Shown: positions 63,328 to 64,000 of the stretch, piece by piece
Numbering within the stretch: position 1 is the stretch's first letter
Layout of the letters: each line of letters begins with the position of its first letter
Source: Symsagittifera roscoffensis
Taxonomy: Eukaryota; Xenacoelomorpha; Acoela; Convolutidae
Assembly (NCBI RefSeq): GCF_963678635.1
Contig: NC_087062.1
Span: 30,900,833 to 30,964,832, forward strand
Direction: 5' to 3'
Length of the DNA: 64,000 nucleotides
Notes under the pieces: model-generated
Told to the model about the DNA's origin: nothing
Seen by the model: only the letters and a program-made list of their open reading frames with translations
Databases searched by the model: none
Program-made: the position numbers and the translations under genes

Positions 63328-64000
63328 AGTCGGTCATATTTGGAAGTTTGACCTTGAGGAATACGAACTACGTAATTTTGGGGTGAAATGTAATTTTTCA
63401 AAGTTCGAATTGGACATGTCATGCTCAAGTTTCTCGCGACAACTGGAAATATCAGAGAAACAAGATCAGAACAACCGATTTATAATCGCGGGAAAGTACT
63501 TGAAAAAAGCAGCGGGAAATTGCTAATCGCAATTTCCAGATATAAATCAAACGCGAGTAGAGCTGTCCTATCCTGAAATAGGAGAAGAAGCGATTACAAA
63601 AGAAGAACTTATTTTTTCGAGGTGTACCAGAGTGAACCCTCAGTGGAAAGGTGGACAGCTGGGGTATCCCAATGGTCCAATTCCAAATCTAATTCTCGAG
63701 TCAAAACTTATTTCCCTTTCTGGAAATCATTAATAGCAAACTTCTCAAGTTATTATACTTAATGCTAGAGTTACTGATTAATTTAGTTATCCCAATTCTC
63801 GAGTGTGCCGATGTGTGAGTACTCAATTTGGTTTTCTCGAGTGTGTTTTGTGATTGCAATGGTGAGATAAGGAGAGTTTTAGGTTGATCCATCTGAAATG
63901 GATCAAAGTTTCACTGTCTAATAAAAAGTAACTGTAGGGATTGTTCCGACCCTGTTTTTAACCGCGTTCGCGTATTTTGGGTATTTTGAGACCTGAGTAT
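63328..64000 (+). repeat. 3' LTR of the plus copy (cut by window end)
   Basis: Matches the 5' LTRs from AGTCGGTCATATTTGG. It includes the roughly 270-base segment (about 63,525-63,790) missing from the plus 5' LTR but present in the minus LTR. It reaches AGACCTGAGTAT at the window end, about 30 percent of the expected length. Confidence 0.88.

Larger units (their letters stand above)
44987..64000 (+). mobile_element. Giant Ty3/gypsy-like element, plus copy
   Basis: LTR starts at 44,987 and 63,328 are 18.3 kb apart; with a full 3' LTR (cut by the window) the copy would be about 20.6 kb. Order: 5' LTR, damaged Gag, zinc knuckles, protease, RT, RNase H, acidic spacer, integrase, acidic linker, macro domain, splice site, ORF3 coiled coil, SGNH hydrolase, several orphan frames, polypurine tract. 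It lacks the leader and Gag N-terminus seen in the minus copy. Stops and frame changes occur in nearly every gene, so it is not autonomous. Ordinary Ty3/gypsy elements are about 5-12 kb. Confidence 0.92.

Overview
The window is nuclear DNA of an invertebrate animal. It is AT-rich, its genes have introns with GT-AG or GC-AG borders, and it carries a ribosomal protein L24 gene, a TREX-like exonuclease gene and a cysteine-rich single-pass membrane protein gene. It also holds several classes of retrotransposon. I cannot name the species.

Bases 1-24,500 are host sequence. A plus-strand gene for a cysteine-rich, EGF-like type I membrane protein runs from about 5,058 to 21,877, with an intron of about 12 kb. 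The RPL24 gene lies on the opposite strand inside that intron (12,962-13,767). The intron and upstream DNA also hold tRNA-headed SINE-like repeats (nearly all on the minus strand), a decayed MULE transposase (10,868-11,666) and a palindrome with two 203-base arms (8,992-9,406). The 3' end of the membrane-protein gene is a tandem duplication (two units of about 2,686 bases) that multiplies an 18-codon exon and the transmembrane exon. A TREX-type DEDDh exonuclease gene follows on the minus strand (22,499-23,821).

Bases 24,590-29,350 are a dead Ty1/copia polyprotein on the minus strand. A CR1/L2-like LINE with an open ORF2 (25,258-28,080) split it and made a target duplication of about 106 bases.

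Bases 30,640-64,000 are two head-to-head copies of one very large Ty3/gypsy-like element, with LTRs of about 2.3 kb. The minus copy (43,297 down to 30,640) keeps the leader and Gag but lost most of RNase H and everything past the start of ORF3. The plus copy (44,987 to the window end) lost the leader and Gag N-terminus but keeps a long 3' half. A LINE fragment (43,298-44,800) lies between them. Both copies are disabled by stops, frameshifts and rearrangements, but together they show the layout: LTR, 15-base minisatellite leader, coiled-coil Gag, zinc knuckles, protease, RT, RNase H, a long acidic spacer, integrase with GPY/F module, an acidic linker, and a macro domain like OARD1/TARG1 at the C-terminus of Pol. 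Next come a 3' splice site, a coiled-coil ORF without its own start codon at the open end, an SGNH/GDSL hydrolase, and about 6 kb of ORFs I do not recognise.

The most notable system is this element. It is roughly 20 kb long, carries a macro domain where chromoviruses carry a chromodomain, and has an esterase-like accessory gene plus orphan ORFs. Host splice models are inferred from the DNA alone.
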